Numbered from the stretch's first letter, positions 15,679 to 25,005 are shown. The stretch: 64,000 nt of DNA from an uncultured bacterium (GCA_947383005.1 CANDBT010000001.1:124001-188000); one strand, 5' to 3'. Notes: generated by a model not told the origin, from the letters alone. Made by a program: numbers and translations.

Positions 15679-17643
15679 ATGAGAGTAAAAGTATCGGAGT
15701 ATATTGCGCAAAAGTTGGTAGATTCGGGGATTGATCAGGTATTTACGGTGACAGGCGGAGGCGCTATGCATTTAAATGATGCTTTGGGGCATCAGCCCGG
15801 GCTGCATTGTTTGTATCAGCATCATGAACAGGCTTGTGCGATTGCGGCAGAAGCATATGCCCGGATTCACAATCGGATTGGGCTTGTGTGCGTGACTACC
15901 GGACCGGGAGGTACCAATGCGATTACCGGAGTTGTGGGCGGGTGGCTGGATTCTATACCGATGCTGGTGATTTCCGGACAAGTGAGATATGACACGACGG
16001 CCCGCTGGTCTGGTGTGGGTATTCGTGCTATGGGGGATCAGGAATTTGATATCACAAAGGCCGTCGGGTGCATGACAAAATATAGTGAAATGATCATTGA
16101 TCCTCTGAGAATCCGCTATTGCCTTGAAAAAGCATTGTATTTGGCATATTCGGGCCGTCCGGGGCCTGTCTGGCTGGATATTCCGTTGAATGTGCAGGGA
16201 GGGTATGTGGAAACCGGCCAGTTGGCTGGTTTTGATCCGCAGGATTATGAAGCCGGCGGTACGGGCTGGGCGGAAAGTGAGGCATATATGCCGAACGCAG
16301 ACAAAGGACAAAGAATGCGGATTCAGGCGATACCTGAGGATTATGCGGGCGAAGGAGAGGAACGACAGGTGCTGCCATTTAAAGTATCACGGGAAACGGC
16401 GCGGAAAATTATTGAGAAGATACGTCAGGCGAAACGGCCGGTTTTCAATGCGGGTAACGGAATCCGGATTGCCGGCGCACATTCGATATTTATGGAAGTG
16501 GTTGAGAATTTGGGTATACCGGTGGTAACAGGATGGAACAGTATTGATTGTATAGAAGATGTACATCCGCTATATGTAGGGCGTGCAGGAGGGATGGGGG
16601 ACAGACCCGGGAATTTTGCCATACAGAACAGCGATTTGGTGTTTTCTGTGGGAAGCCGCTTGAGCATCCGTCAGGTAGGGTATAATTATCAAACCTGGGC
16701 GCGGGAAGCATATGTGATTGTCAATGACGTGGACAGGGAAGAATTAAAGAAGCCCAGTGTGCATGTAGATATGCCGGTACATGCAGATGCAAAAGATTTG
16801 TTGGAGATGATGAATCGGGTGCTCAAAGAAGAGTACGATTGTCCCCTGTTTGATGGCGGCGAAGGGCATCCCGGCAAGAGCTGGACGGAGACTTGCCAGG
16901 AATGGAAAGCATGTTATCCGGTGGTTCAGCCCAAGCATATGGAGCAGGATGATGAAAGAGAAGCTAATGTATATGCTTTGGTAAAGATACTCAGCAGCCG
17001 TTTGGCAGAAAATCAGATTACGGTGGTGGGGAACGGCTCCGCTTGTGTAGTAGGCGGGCATGCTTATGTGATAAAAAAAGGACAGCGCTTTATCAGTAAT
17101 TCGGCTATTGCTTCCATGGGCTATGATTTGCCGGCGGCCATAGGCGCTTGCATGGCAGCTAAAGATGATCCGGGAGATATTATTTTATTGACGGGCGACG
17201 GGAGTATCCAGATGAATCTGCAGGAACTGCAGACGATTATCCATCATCGGATGCCGATTAAGATTTTTTTGATCAATAATAAAGGATACCATTCTATCCG
17301 GCAGACACAGAGGAGCTTTTTCGGTGAACCTCTGGTGGGAATCGGGGCAGACAGCAAAGATTTGAGTTTTCCGGATATGAAAAAATTGGCAGCGGCGTAC
17401 GGATATCCGTATATGGCGGCGGCACATAATGGTGAGCTGGCTGATGCGGTTGAGAAAACACTGTCTTTGGATGGACCAGCCATCTGTGAGATATTTGTGA
17501 CAACCGATCAGAATTTTGAACCGAAATCGGCGGCAAAACGTTTGCCTGACGGCACTATGGTTTCACCTCCTTTGGAGGATTTGTCTCCTTTCCTGCCGGA
17601 AGAGGAGATGGACAGGCAGATGATTATTTCCCGGCTGCGATGA
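15679..17643 (+). CDS. ThDP-dependent enzyme of the acetolactate-synthase family
   Basis: 654 residues, start after GAGAGGAGGGCGGTTAT. It has the three-part layout of AHAS-like enzymes: an N-terminal PYR domain with the activating glutamate (YQHHEQACAIAAEAYAR, Glu50) and GPGGTNAITG; a central domain from about residue 230; and a C-terminal ThDP-binding domain with GDGSIQMNLQELQ...NNKGYHSI. At 654 residues it is longer than typical acetolactate synthases because of an insertion around 190-250. Relatives in surface-sugar clusters attach two-carbon units to or modify keto-sugars, and the next gene is a sugar-type SDR, so a carbohydrate substrate is plausible. True branched-chain acetolactate synthase is less likely as no ilvN or ilvC is here. 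First gene of a six-gene operon. Confidence 0.85.
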   Translation: MRVKVSEYIAQKLVDSGIDQVFTVTGGGAMHLNDALGHQPGLHCLYQHHEQACAIAAEAYARIHNRIGLVCVTTGPGGTNAITGVVGGWLDSIPMLVISGQVRYDTTARWSGVGIRAMGDQEFDITKAVGCMTKYSEMIIDPLRIRYCLEKALYLAYSGRPGPVWLDIPLNVQGGYVETGQLAGFDPQDYEAGGTGWAESEAYMPNADKGQRMRIQAIPEDYAGEGEERQVLPFKVSRETARKIIEKIRQAKRPVFNAGNGIRIAGAHSIFMEVVENLGIPVVTGWNSIDCIEDVHPLYVGRAGGMGDRPGNFAIQNSDLVFSVGSRLSIRQVGYNYQTWAREAYVIVNDVDREELKKPSVHVDMPVHADAKDLLEMMNRVLKEEYDCPLFDGGEGHPGKSWTETCQEWKACYPVVQPKHMEQDDEREANVYALVKILSSRLAENQITVVGNGSACVVGGHAYVIKKGQRFISNSAIASMGYDLPAAIGACMAAKDDPGDIILLTGDGSIQMNLQELQTIIHHRMPIKIFLINNKGYHSIRQTQRSFFGEPLVGIGADSKDLSFPDMKKLAAAYGYPYMAAAHNGELADAVEKTLSLDGPAICEIFVTTDQNFEPKSAAKRLPDGTMVSPPLEDLSPFLPEEEMDRQMIISRLR

Positions 17644-17665
17644 AAAGACAGAGGAAGGAGAAACC

Positions 17666-18610
17666 ATGAGGGTAATTGTGACAGGAGCCACCAGTTTTAT
17701 TGGTGCGGCGGTTGTACGGCGGCTTTTGCTGGAAGGCTGTCAGGTAATTGCCGTAGTGCGGCCGAACTCTCCCAATCTGGGATATTTACAGGAAAACATA
17801 CCGGAAAAATGCCGGGTCTATCTGCAGATAATCGGTTTGGATTTGCAGGATATCAGGGAAATGGAAGAGATGGATGCGGATGTATGGATTCATGGCGGCT
17901 GGGGCGGTTCCGGCAGCGAAAACCGAAAAAACCGCCAGCTTCAGCGGCAAAATGTAGAGGATTCCCTGGCCGCAGTAGAGACGGCGGTACGACTGGGCTG
18001 CAAAAAGTTTATTTTTACGGGTTCTCAGGCGGAATATGGGATGAGCCGGGAATGGCTTTCAGAGGAGTCGCCTTGCCATCCGGTTTCCGAGTATGGCAAA
18101 GCCAAACGGGATTTTGGGATACAGGCGGAAATGCTTTGCCAAAAACTGAATATGGATTATATTCATCTCCGTATTTTCAGCGTGTACGGGCCGGGAGATC
18201 ATCCCTGGACTTTAGTGCAGTCTTGTCTGCGAACTTGGCTGGAAGACGGGGAGATTTCCCTGGGCGGCTGTACCCAGCAATGGAATTTTTTATATATTGA
18301 TGATGCGGCAGAGGCAATTGTTCGTTTGACAAAGACAGGAAAGGCAGGAATTTATAATCTGGCCGGTGAAGATACCCGGATTTTGCAGGGGTTTGTGGAA
18401 GAGATGTATGGCCTATGTGGGAAAAGAGGCGGGTTCCGTTATGGACAGCGGCCGGAGAATGCGGAAGGCGCGGTTAATTTGATGCCATGTATCAATAAAA
18501 TCAAAAAGGCGGCCAATTGGCAGCCAAAGATATCATTTGCCGAGGGGATTCAGATGATATTGGAGCAAATAAAAGATGGCGATTATCATGACAGGAGAAT
18601 AGATGGCTGA
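17666..18610 (+). CDS. Extended SDR, NAD-dependent epimerase/dehydratase
   Basis: 314 residues, 22 nt after the ThDP gene, AAGGAGAAACC before ATG. GATSFIGAAVVRRLL is the glycine-rich NAD(P) motif of extended SDRs. FTGSQAEYG and YGKAKR supply the catalytic Ser/Tyr/Lys set, and LRIFSVYGPGDHPW is the typical nucleotide-sugar region. Family members epimerise, dehydrate or reduce nucleotide sugars. Paired with the ThDP enzyme it suggests synthesis of an unusual sugar. No glycosyltransferase is near, so the end product cannot be named. Confidence 0.87.
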   Translation: MRVIVTGATSFIGAAVVRRLLLEGCQVIAVVRPNSPNLGYLQENIPEKCRVYLQIIGLDLQDIREMEEMDADVWIHGGWGGSGSENRKNRQLQRQNVEDSLAAVETAVRLGCKKFIFTGSQAEYGMSREWLSEESPCHPVSEYGKAKRDFGIQAEMLCQKLNMDYIHLRIFSVYGPGDHPWTLVQSCLRTWLEDGEISLGGCTQQWNFLYIDDAAEAIVRLTKTGKAGIYNLAGEDTRILQGFVEEMYGLCGKRGGFRYGQRPENAEGAVNLMPCINKIKKAANWQPKISFAEGIQMILEQIKDGDYHDRRIDG

Positions 18611-18661
18611 ATAATAAGCAGGATTTGGAGAGTATATCCAAGAGTAAAGGAGAGGCGATGA

Positions 18662-19435
18662 ATGGATCTGGGAGAATTGCTCAGGCAGGTGCGTGACGGG
18701 CAGATGGAAATCCGTCTGGCAGAAAAATTATTAAAAGATTTGCCTTACGAGGATTTGGGTTATGCAAAATTAGATTTCCACCGCAGAGTCAGAACCGGAT
18801 TTGGGGAGACGGTATTCTGCCAGGGAAAGCCGGATGAATATCTGGCGGAGATTTATGAAAGGCTTTATGAAAGGGATGGAGAGGTGCTGGGAACGAGAGC
18901 TTCGGAGAAACAATATGAACTGGTAAAGAAAATCATTCCCCATGTGGTTTATGATCCGATTTCCCGAATTCTTAAAGTTGAGAAAAAAGATAAAGAAAAA
19001 GCAGGAAATATCGTCGTCTGCACCGGCGGGACAGCGGATATCCCGGTGGCGGAAGAAGCGGCCCAGACAGCGGAATATTTTGGCTGTCTGGTCGATCGGA
19101 TTTATGATGTAGGAGTGGCAGGGATACATCGGCTGCTGTCCAAACGGGAGCGGCTTGCCAAGGCGTATTGTATTGTGGCAGTAGCGGGGATGGAGGGCGC
19201 TTTGGGTACGGTAGTGGCAGGGCTTGTGGAGAATCCGGTAATTGCCGTTCCGACATCCGTGGGTTATGGTGCGTCATTTCATGGCTTGTCGGCACTTTTG
19301 ACGATGATTAATTCCTGCGCAAACGGGATTTCTGTGGTAAATATTGATAATGGGTATGGAGCCGGATATTTGGCTACGCAAATAAATCGATTGGCGGTGA
19401 AAGGAAATGGGGAAAATACTTTATCTGGAATGTAA
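18662..19435 (+). CDS. larB: LarB, P2CMN synthase for the nickel-pincer cofactor
   Basis: 257 residues. The C-terminal half is the PurE/AIR-carboxylase-like domain (NIVVCTGGTADIPVAEEAAQ, VAVAGMEGALGTVVAGLV, PTSVGYGASFHGLSALLTM, NIDNGYGAGY). LarB carboxylates and hydrolyses nicotinic acid adenine dinucleotide to P2CMN, the first step in NPN cofactor synthesis. AAAGGAGAGGCGATGA precedes the chosen ATG. The larC start lies 29 bases inside its 3' end, giving translational coupling. Length and motifs match the family. Confidence 0.93.
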   Translation: MDLGELLRQVRDGQMEIRLAEKLLKDLPYEDLGYAKLDFHRRVRTGFGETVFCQGKPDEYLAEIYERLYERDGEVLGTRASEKQYELVKKIIPHVVYDPISRILKVEKKDKEKAGNIVVCTGGTADIPVAEEAAQTAEYFGCLVDRIYDVGVAGIHRLLSKRERLAKAYCIVAVAGMEGALGTVVAGLVENPVIAVPTSVGYGASFHGLSALLTMINSCANGISVVNIDNGYGAGYLATQINRLAVKGNGENTLSGM

Positions 19436-20891
19436 TTCGGGTATCAGCGGAGATATGACGGTAGGCGCGCTGCTGGATCTGGGAGCGGATAGGAAAGTGC
19501 TGGAGAAAGCGCTGGACAGCCTGGGGATTGGTGGTTATCATCTGCACTTTGGGCGAAAGGAAACCTGCGGGCTTGATGCTTATGATTTTGACGTGCATTT
19601 GGAGGAGGATGCCCATGAGTACAGCCATAGCCATGGGGAGCATAACCACAGTCATGAAGGGCATGAACACAGCCATGTTCACGAATGCAGCCATAATCAT
19701 GGCGGGCATGAGCATAGCCACAGCCATGATGGAAATGAACATTATCATTCTCATGAGCACAGGAATTTATATGATGTATATGAGATTATTGACCGTCTGG
19801 ATTCGAGTGGCCGGGTAAAGGATCTGGCAAAAAAGATGTTTGCTATTGTGGCGGAGGCCGAGTCAAAAGCCCATGGTTTGCCAATAGAGCAAGTTCATTT
19901 TCATGAAGTCGGGGCAATTGATTCAATTATTGACATTGTCAGCGTTGCTGTGTGTGTGGATAATTTAGGTATTGAGGATGTGGCGGTTTCTCCGCTGTCC
20001 GAAGGCTGCGGCCATGTGCGTTGCCAGCACGGTGTCCTTCCGGTGCCGGTTCCGGCAACAGCCAATATTGCTTTGGCTCATGGCTTAACCCTCCGCTTTA
20101 CCCAAAATGAGGGGGAGATGGTGACGCCTACCGGTGCAGCGATTGCCGCTGCCCTGAAAACAAGGAAAGGGCTTCCGGCAGATTTCCGTTTGCTGAAGAT
20201 TGGCATGGGAGCGGGAAATAAAGTATTTAGCCAGGCCAATGTACTGAGGGCTATGCTGCTGGAAACGGGGGATGAGAAGACAGAGCCGGAAGAAGGCGGG
20301 CAAACAAACAGATGGGTGGCGGAAAATCCGCCCGTAACAGGCGGACAAACGAACGGATGGGTGGCGGAAAATCCGCCCGTAACAGGCAGACAGGCGAGCG
20401 GGGCAGGGATGGCAGAATGCCTGTCCGCAACAAGTGAACAGATATGGGTGATGGAAACAAACCTGGATGACTGCAGCGGAGAAGTTTTGGGTTTTGCCAT
20501 GGAGACTTTGTTGGAAGCAGGGGCGGCAGATGTCTGGTACACGCCGATTTTGATGAAGAAAAACCGTCCGGCTTATAAGCTTTCTGTTCTTTGCCGGGAA
20601 TCGATAAGGGAACTTTTGGAAGATATTTTGTTTTCTATGACCACTACTATCGGCATTCGCCGTTATCCCGTAAAGAGAAGTGTGCTGAATCGGGAGCAAA
20701 GGCAGGTAGAGACGAAGTATGGCCTTGTGGATGTAAAGATATGTTATCATAAAGAAGAGGTTTTTTATTATCCGGAATATGAGAGTGTCCATAAGATTTG
20801 CAAAGAAAAAAAAGTGGATTTTCAGCGTGTTTATTGTGAGGCACAGAAAATGGCGGAGCTGGAAAAAGAAAGGGATGCAGCCGGTGTTTGA
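19407..20891 (+). CDS. larC: LarC, nickel-inserting cyclometallase
   Basis: 494 residues in one frame. MGKILYLECNSGISGDM is the LarC hallmark. Residues 70-115 are a His-rich loop (SHSHGEHNHSHEGHEHSHVH and more), fitting nickel storage or delivery. In Lactiplantibacillus LarC is made from larC1 and larC2 by programmed frameshifting; here the two halves are joined without a frameshift by a linker at about residues 295-350. That linker contains a 45-bp DNA tandem duplication encoding GGQTN(R/G)WVAENPPVT. The C-terminal half (WVMETNLDDCSGEVLGFAME) is the LarC2-like part. LarC inserts nickel into the pincer using CTP. Confidence 0.94.
   Translation: MGKILYLECNSGISGDMTVGALLDLGADRKVLEKALDSLGIGGYHLHFGRKETCGLDAYDFDVHLEEDAHEYSHSHGEHNHSHEGHEHSHVHECSHNHGGHEHSHSHDGNEHYHSHEHRNLYDVYEIIDRLDSSGRVKDLAKKMFAIVAEAESKAHGLPIEQVHFHEVGAIDSIIDIVSVAVCVDNLGIEDVAVSPLSEGCGHVRCQHGVLPVPVPATANIALAHGLTLRFTQNEGEMVTPTGAAIAAALKTRKGLPADFRLLKIGMGAGNKVFSQANVLRAMLLETGDEKTEPEEGGQTNRWVAENPPVTGGQTNGWVAENPPVTGRQASGAGMAECLSATSEQIWVMETNLDDCSGEVLGFAMETLLEAGAADVWYTPILMKKNRPAYKLSVLCRESIRELLEDILFSMTTTIGIRRYPVKRSVLNREQRQVETKYGLVDVKICYHKEEVFYYPEYESVHKICKEKKVDFQRVYCEAQKMAELEKERDAAGV
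20296..20385 (+). repeat. 45-bp tandem duplication in the LarC linker
   Basis: Two 45-bp units (20296-20340, 20341-20385), each containing the hairpin GGCGGaaaatCCGCC, with the start of a third. It enlarges the hinge between the LarC1- and LarC2-like halves. Confidence 0.92.
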
Positions 20892-20899
20892 TGAATCAA

Positions 20900-20940
20900 G
20901 AACCGACGGGCAACAAGATGCCCCGTCTGAACTGTTACGG
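20900..20940. repeat. Truncated family A element between larC and larE
   Basis: A GACGGG...CCCCGTC hairpin, then CTGAACTGTTAC, the end sequence of the hairpin elements at 9671, 31264 and 50727. Confidence 0.5.
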
Positions 20941-20966
20941 AGTTTGGCCACTTGGATGAGGGGATA

Positions 20967-21866
20967 ATGATGAATAAAGAATCGAGGCTTTCCGGAGAGA
21001 GCAAACAGAAACTTCAGGAACTGGAACAATATTTTGCCCGGCTTGGTTCCCAAGATGTCTGCCTGGCTTTTTCGGGAGGTGTGGATTCCAGCCTGCTGCT
21101 GAAAATGGCCGTAGACGCTGCAAAGCAAAAGGGCAGCCGGGTATATGCAGTGACGTTTGACAGCCGTCTTCATCCTTCTTGTGATTTGGAGATAGCCAGG
21201 AGAGTGGCAGAGGAATTAGGAGGGATCCATCAGGTTATTGTTGTAGATCCGTTGGAGAAAGAGGAGCTTCGTGCTAACCCGGTGAATCGATGTTATTTAT
21301 GCAAATATGAGTTATTTTTGGCATTGCGCAAATTTGCCCGGACAAAAAGATGTCCGGTGATTCTTGACGGGACAAATGAGGACGATATGCACGTATACCG
21401 TCCGGGTATCCGTGCGCTGAAGAAGCTGGATATCCAAAGTCCTTTGGCAAACCTGCATATTACCAAAGCCCAGGTAAAAGAGATGGCCTGCTTTAATCAA
21501 ATATCTGTAGCGAACCGTCCGTCTACGCCATGTATGGCGACGCGGATCCCTTACGGGCAAAAGCTTGATTATGATGTACTTGCCAGGCTGGCAGAGGGGG
21601 AAGCATATTTGCGGAACCGGATTCCAGGCAATATTCGTTTAAGGCTTCATGGAAATATAGCCCGGGTAGAGACAGACAAAGAAAGTTTTTTCCAAGTATT
21701 AGAAGTGAGAGAAGAGATTGTCAGCCATTTAAAGAACCTGGGTTTTGTCTATGTCACTTTGGATTTGGAAGGGTTCCGGTCAGGAAGCATGGATATTCAG
21801 GTGCAAGGAGGCTTCGGTAGTATGGACAGTAAAAAGGGAGGTTTGGCTGAATGGGATTCTCTATAG
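20967..21866 (+). CDS. larE: LarE, ATP-dependent sulfur insertase
   Basis: 299 residues from the ATG at 20967, which follows GAGGGG; an upstream in-frame TTG at 20952 is less likely. The PP-loop SGGVDSS (residues 36-42) adenylates the pyridinium dicarboxylate substrate. Cysteines lie at about 109 and 112 (NRCYLCKYE) and 189 (STPCMATRIP). The last corresponds to the sacrificial cysteine of Lactiplantibacillus LarE. With the CxxC pair it matches LarE proteins thought to use a [4Fe-4S] cluster to supply sulfur catalytically. The C-terminus overlaps the next gene by 16 bases. Confidence 0.93.
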   Translation: MMNKESRLSGESKQKLQELEQYFARLGSQDVCLAFSGGVDSSLLLKMAVDAAKQKGSRVYAVTFDSRLHPSCDLEIARRVAEELGGIHQVIVVDPLEKEELRANPVNRCYLCKYELFLALRKFARTKRCPVILDGTNEDDMHVYRPGIRALKKLDIQSPLANLHITKAQVKEMACFNQISVANRPSTPCMATRIPYGQKLDYDVLARLAEGEAYLRNRIPGNIRLRLHGNIARVETDKESFFQVLEVREEIVSHLKNLGFVYVTLDLEGFRSGSMDIQVQGGFGSMDSKKGGLAEWDSL

Positions 21867-23335
21867 ATGCGGGTATTCCGGCATTTACCGTATTTTTGCA
21901 AGGATTATTTAGTTTTTTTTCGCCATGTGTATTGCCTCTGCTGCCTTTGTATATTAGTTATTTGTCTGGCGGAACCGGTGTGCGGGGTGAAGATGGGCGG
22001 ATGCGGTATCAGCAGAAAAAAGTGGCTTTCCATACGATTTGTTTTGTGGCAGGCGTCAGCTTTGCTTTTTTCCTGCTGGGTTTGGGTATGTCGGCGGTAG
22101 GAGCTTTTTTTCATGAACATCAGGCCGGAGCAGTTCGGATCGGCGGTATTTTGATTATTGGATTCGGATTGTACCAATTGGGGGTTTTTGGCTCTTCGCA
22201 AGTGTTAGGACGGGAATACCGGCTGCCTTTTTTGGCAGATGCCATGGCGATGTCCCCGATTACCGCATTTTTGATGGGTTTTACGTTCAGCTTTGCATGG
22301 ACGCCATGCGTTGGCCCGGCGCTGACAAGTGTCCTGCTGATGGCTGCGTCAGCTTCCACAAAGCTTAAGGGTTTTGTTTTAATCGGCGTATATACTTTGG
22401 GGTTTGTCCTGCCCTTTTTGGCTGTGGGATTTTTTACTACTTCTTTGTTGGAGTTATTTAAAAGATATCGGAATTTGGTTCGATATACGGTAAAGGCCGG
22501 GGGAATTTTGCTGATATTAATGGGTATTTTGATGTTTACAGGAAAAATGAACCAGGTGAGCGGTTATTTGTCAGGACTTTCCCAGACGATGCCGTCCAGG
22601 CACGAAGAGGCAGGATACAACGGCGGACAAGAGGAAGGGACTGGGATCAACGAGGAATATAACGGCGGACAAGGAGGAAGGACTGGGAACGACGAAGGAT
22701 ACAACGGCGGACAGGAGGAAGGGACTGGGATCAACGAGGAATATAACGGCGGACAAGAGAAAGGAACGGGAAACATCAAAGAGCAGGGAGAAGCCGGTGA
22801 TAGCGGAGAACAGAAAGAAGCGGGAAATCGTGAAGGACGAGGAGAGAGCACGGAAAATGGCGAAAGAGCAAATACAGAAAATGATCAGTTTCCGCCGGCT
22901 GTTGATTTTGTGTTGTCGGATCAATACGGAAATATCCATACGCTGGCCGATTATAAAGGAAAAACGATTTTCCTGAATTTCTGGGCTACATGGTGTCCGC
23001 CTTGCCGTGCGGAAATGCCGGATATTCAAAAACTGCATGAAACGTATGAGCAGGAAGGGGAGGATGCGCTGATTGTCCTGGGGGTAGCAGCTCCGCAGTT
23101 GGGACAGGAAGGTACAGAAGAAGAAATAAAAGCTTTTCTGGAAGAAAACGGGTATACGTATCCGGTTTTGATGGATACAACAGGGGAATTGTTTTTTAGC
23201 TATGGGATACAGGCGTTTCCGACGACGTTTATGATCGATCGGGACGGGAAAGTTTTTGGCTATATCAGCGGTCAGCTTACCATGGAAATGATGGAAGATA
23301 TAATCAGACAGACGATGGAAGGGAAACGCAGATAA
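21851..23335 (+). CDS. CcdA-TlpA fusion, membrane thiol-disulfide exchange protein
   Basis: 494 residues. Residues 1-235 form the CcdA/DsbD-beta membrane domain with several hydrophobic helices and its redox cysteines in FFSPCVLPLLP and AWTPCVGPAL. Residues 255-310 are a Gly/Glu/Asn-rich linker with four 14-residue repeats (YNGGQEEGTGINEE). Residues 345-494 are a TlpA/ResA-type thioredoxin domain (FLNFWATWCPPCRAEMPD, about 382-385). CcdA moves electrons from cytosolic thioredoxin to the outside; the fused TlpA would be its direct acceptor. It starts inside larE and so is coupled to cofactor synthesis. Confidence 0.93.
   Translation: MGFSIDAGIPAFTVFLQGLFSFFSPCVLPLLPLYISYLSGGTGVRGEDGRMRYQQKKVAFHTICFVAGVSFAFFLLGLGMSAVGAFFHEHQAGAVRIGGILIIGFGLYQLGVFGSSQVLGREYRLPFLADAMAMSPITAFLMGFTFSFAWTPCVGPALTSVLLMAASASTKLKGFVLIGVYTLGFVLPFLAVGFFTTSLLELFKRYRNLVRYTVKAGGILLILMGILMFTGKMNQVSGYLSGLSQTMPSRHEEAGYNGGQEEGTGINEEYNGGQGGRTGNDEGYNGGQEEGTGINEEYNGGQEKGTGNIKEQGEAGDSGEQKEAGNREGRGESTENGERANTENDQFPPAVDFVLSDQYGNIHTLADYKGKTIFLNFWATWCPPCRAEMPDIQKLHETYEQEGEDALIVLGVAAPQLGQEGTEEEIKAFLEENGYTYPVLMDTTGELFFSYGIQAFPTTFMIDRDGKVFGYISGQLTMEMMEDIIRQTMEGKRR
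22616..22783 (+). repeat. 42-bp tandem repeat in the CcdA-TlpA linker
   Basis: Four units of 42 bp starting at 22616, 22658, 22700 and 22742. Units 1 and 3 are nearly identical; 2 and 4 are diverged. Confidence 0.92.
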
Positions 23336-23451
23336 AGAAACTTCATTTTTCTCTTGCATTTTTATGCTATTGGTGCTACTATATGTTCAATAATTATATT
23401 TATTTTGATTTTTTGAACAAACCGAAAAGCGAAAATGAAAGGACGAGAAAT

Positions 23452-25005
23452 ATGAATAGTAAAGAGAATCAATCAGTCAAAGCACCTTTGATTCAACAGA
23501 TGGACCTTTTCACCACTCTGTTGCCATTTTGCTGTATTTTGTTATTATGTGTATTATTCGTTTTGTTTCCGGACAGTTCCTCCGCAGCGTTGGAGAATAT
23601 CCGCTACTTTTTGGGGGACCAAATAGGCAGCTATTATTTGGTCATCGGTCTGGGAGTGTTTATCTGTTCTTTATACATGGCTTTTTCCCGGTATGGGCGG
23701 ATTCGGTTGGGAGAAACAGAGAAGCCGCAGTATTCTCCATTTCGTTGGGGGTCGATGATGTTTACTGCCGGTTTAGCGGCGGACATTCTTTTTTACTCAT
23801 GCTGCGAGTGGCTGATTTATGCTTCTGATCCTCATGTGGCGGAGATGGGCGATCTTCATGATTGGGCGGCTACCTATCCATTGTTTCATTGGGGACCGAT
23901 TCCCTGGGGATTCTATCTGGTGCTCGCCGTTGCTTTCGGTTTTATGATCCATATCCGCAAGCGCCATAAACAAAAGTATTCGGAATCCTGCCGGGCGCTT
24001 TTAGGAAAGCGTGTAGATGGATGGGCCGGGCGGCTAATCGATTTGATTGCCGTATTTGCGTTACTGGCAGGGACGGCTACTACTTTTTCTCTTGCCACTC
24101 CGCTTCTTGCCATGGCTATCAGCAGAGTGACAGGGATTGCGGCTACTACTACGCTGACAATCACGATTCTTATTGTGGTATGTTGTGTATATACGTGTTC
24201 GGTTTATTTTGGGATGAAAGGGATACAGCGTTCTGCTGCCTGCTGCAGCTATTTGTTTTTTTTGCTGCTTGCTTATGTGTTTTTCCTGGGAGGGGAAAGC
24301 CGCTTTACGGTAGAAACCGGTATTACCTCACTGGGGCTGCTTGCCCAGAATTTTATCCATTTGTCGACATGGACAGACTCTTTGCGCGCTACCTCATTTC
24401 CGCAGGCTATGACAATTTTTTACTGGGCTTATTGGATGGTATGGTGTGTGGCGGCTCCTTTTTTTATCGGAGCCATCAGTAAAGGGCGGACAATCCGGCA
24501 GACCATCCTTGGCGGGTATTTTTGGGGGCTGGCCGGTACGTTCACTTCATTTATTATCCTGGGGAACTATGGACTGGGGTTGCAAATGCACGGGAAATTG
24601 GACAGTTTGAGCAGTTATTTGGCGGCAAACGGTTCTACCAATGCTTTGTATACAACGATTATTTCCATTTTGGGGCAGCTTCCCCTGCCGGGATTTGTAC
24701 TGGTTCTCCTGGTATTGTGCATGATAACTTTTTATTCCACTTCTTTTGACTCCATCACTTTGGTAGCCGCTTCTTATTCTTACCGGGAATTGAAACATGA
24801 CCAGGAGCCTGATCGGAGGGTAAAACTTTTTTGGGCTGTTTTTTTGATATTGTTGCCTATTGCTTTGATTTTTTCCGAAAAATCCATGGCTAATTTACAG
24901 TCTGTATCGATTATTGCTGCGTTTCCGGTAGGGATAATTATGATTTTGATTATCGCCAGTTTCTTTAAAGACGCTAATAATTATCTGAAAGAGAAGCAGG
25001 AATAA
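23452..25005 (+). CDS. BCCT-family transporter
   Basis: 517 residues from the ATG at 23452 (GAAAGGACGAGAAAT upstream); an in-frame ATG at 23383 would add 23 residues with no ribosome binding site. Twelve hydrophobic segments are apparent. FRWGSMMFTAGLAADILFYS, EWLIYASDPH and FYWAYWMVWCVAAPFFIGAI match the BetP/CaiT/BetT fold, including aromatic residues of the substrate box. Family members take up choline, carnitine or glycine betaine. The classical GMGIG helix is altered (TAGLAADI), so the ligand may differ. A link to choline-binding wall proteins upstream is possible but inferred. Confidence 0.88.
   Translation: MNSKENQSVKAPLIQQMDLFTTLLPFCCILLLCVLFVLFPDSSSAALENIRYFLGDQIGSYYLVIGLGVFICSLYMAFSRYGRIRLGETEKPQYSPFRWGSMMFTAGLAADILFYSCCEWLIYASDPHVAEMGDLHDWAATYPLFHWGPIPWGFYLVLAVAFGFMIHIRKRHKQKYSESCRALLGKRVDGWAGRLIDLIAVFALLAGTATTFSLATPLLAMAISRVTGIAATTTLTITILIVVCCVYTCSVYFGMKGIQRSAACCSYLFFLLLAYVFFLGGESRFTVETGITSLGLLAQNFIHLSTWTDSLRATSFPQAMTIFYWAYWMVWCVAAPFFIGAISKGRTIRQTILGGYFWGLAGTFTSFIILGNYGLGLQMHGKLDSLSSYLAANGSTNALYTTIISILGQLPLPGFVLVLLVLCMITFYSTSFDSITLVAASYSYRELKHDQEPDRRVKLFWAVFLILLPIALIFSEKSMANLQSVSIIAAFPVGIIMILIIASFFKDANNYLKEKQE

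Noticed and set aside
22616-22783. Possible CRISPR array
   Set aside because: Contiguous 42-bp in-frame coding repeats of a protein linker.
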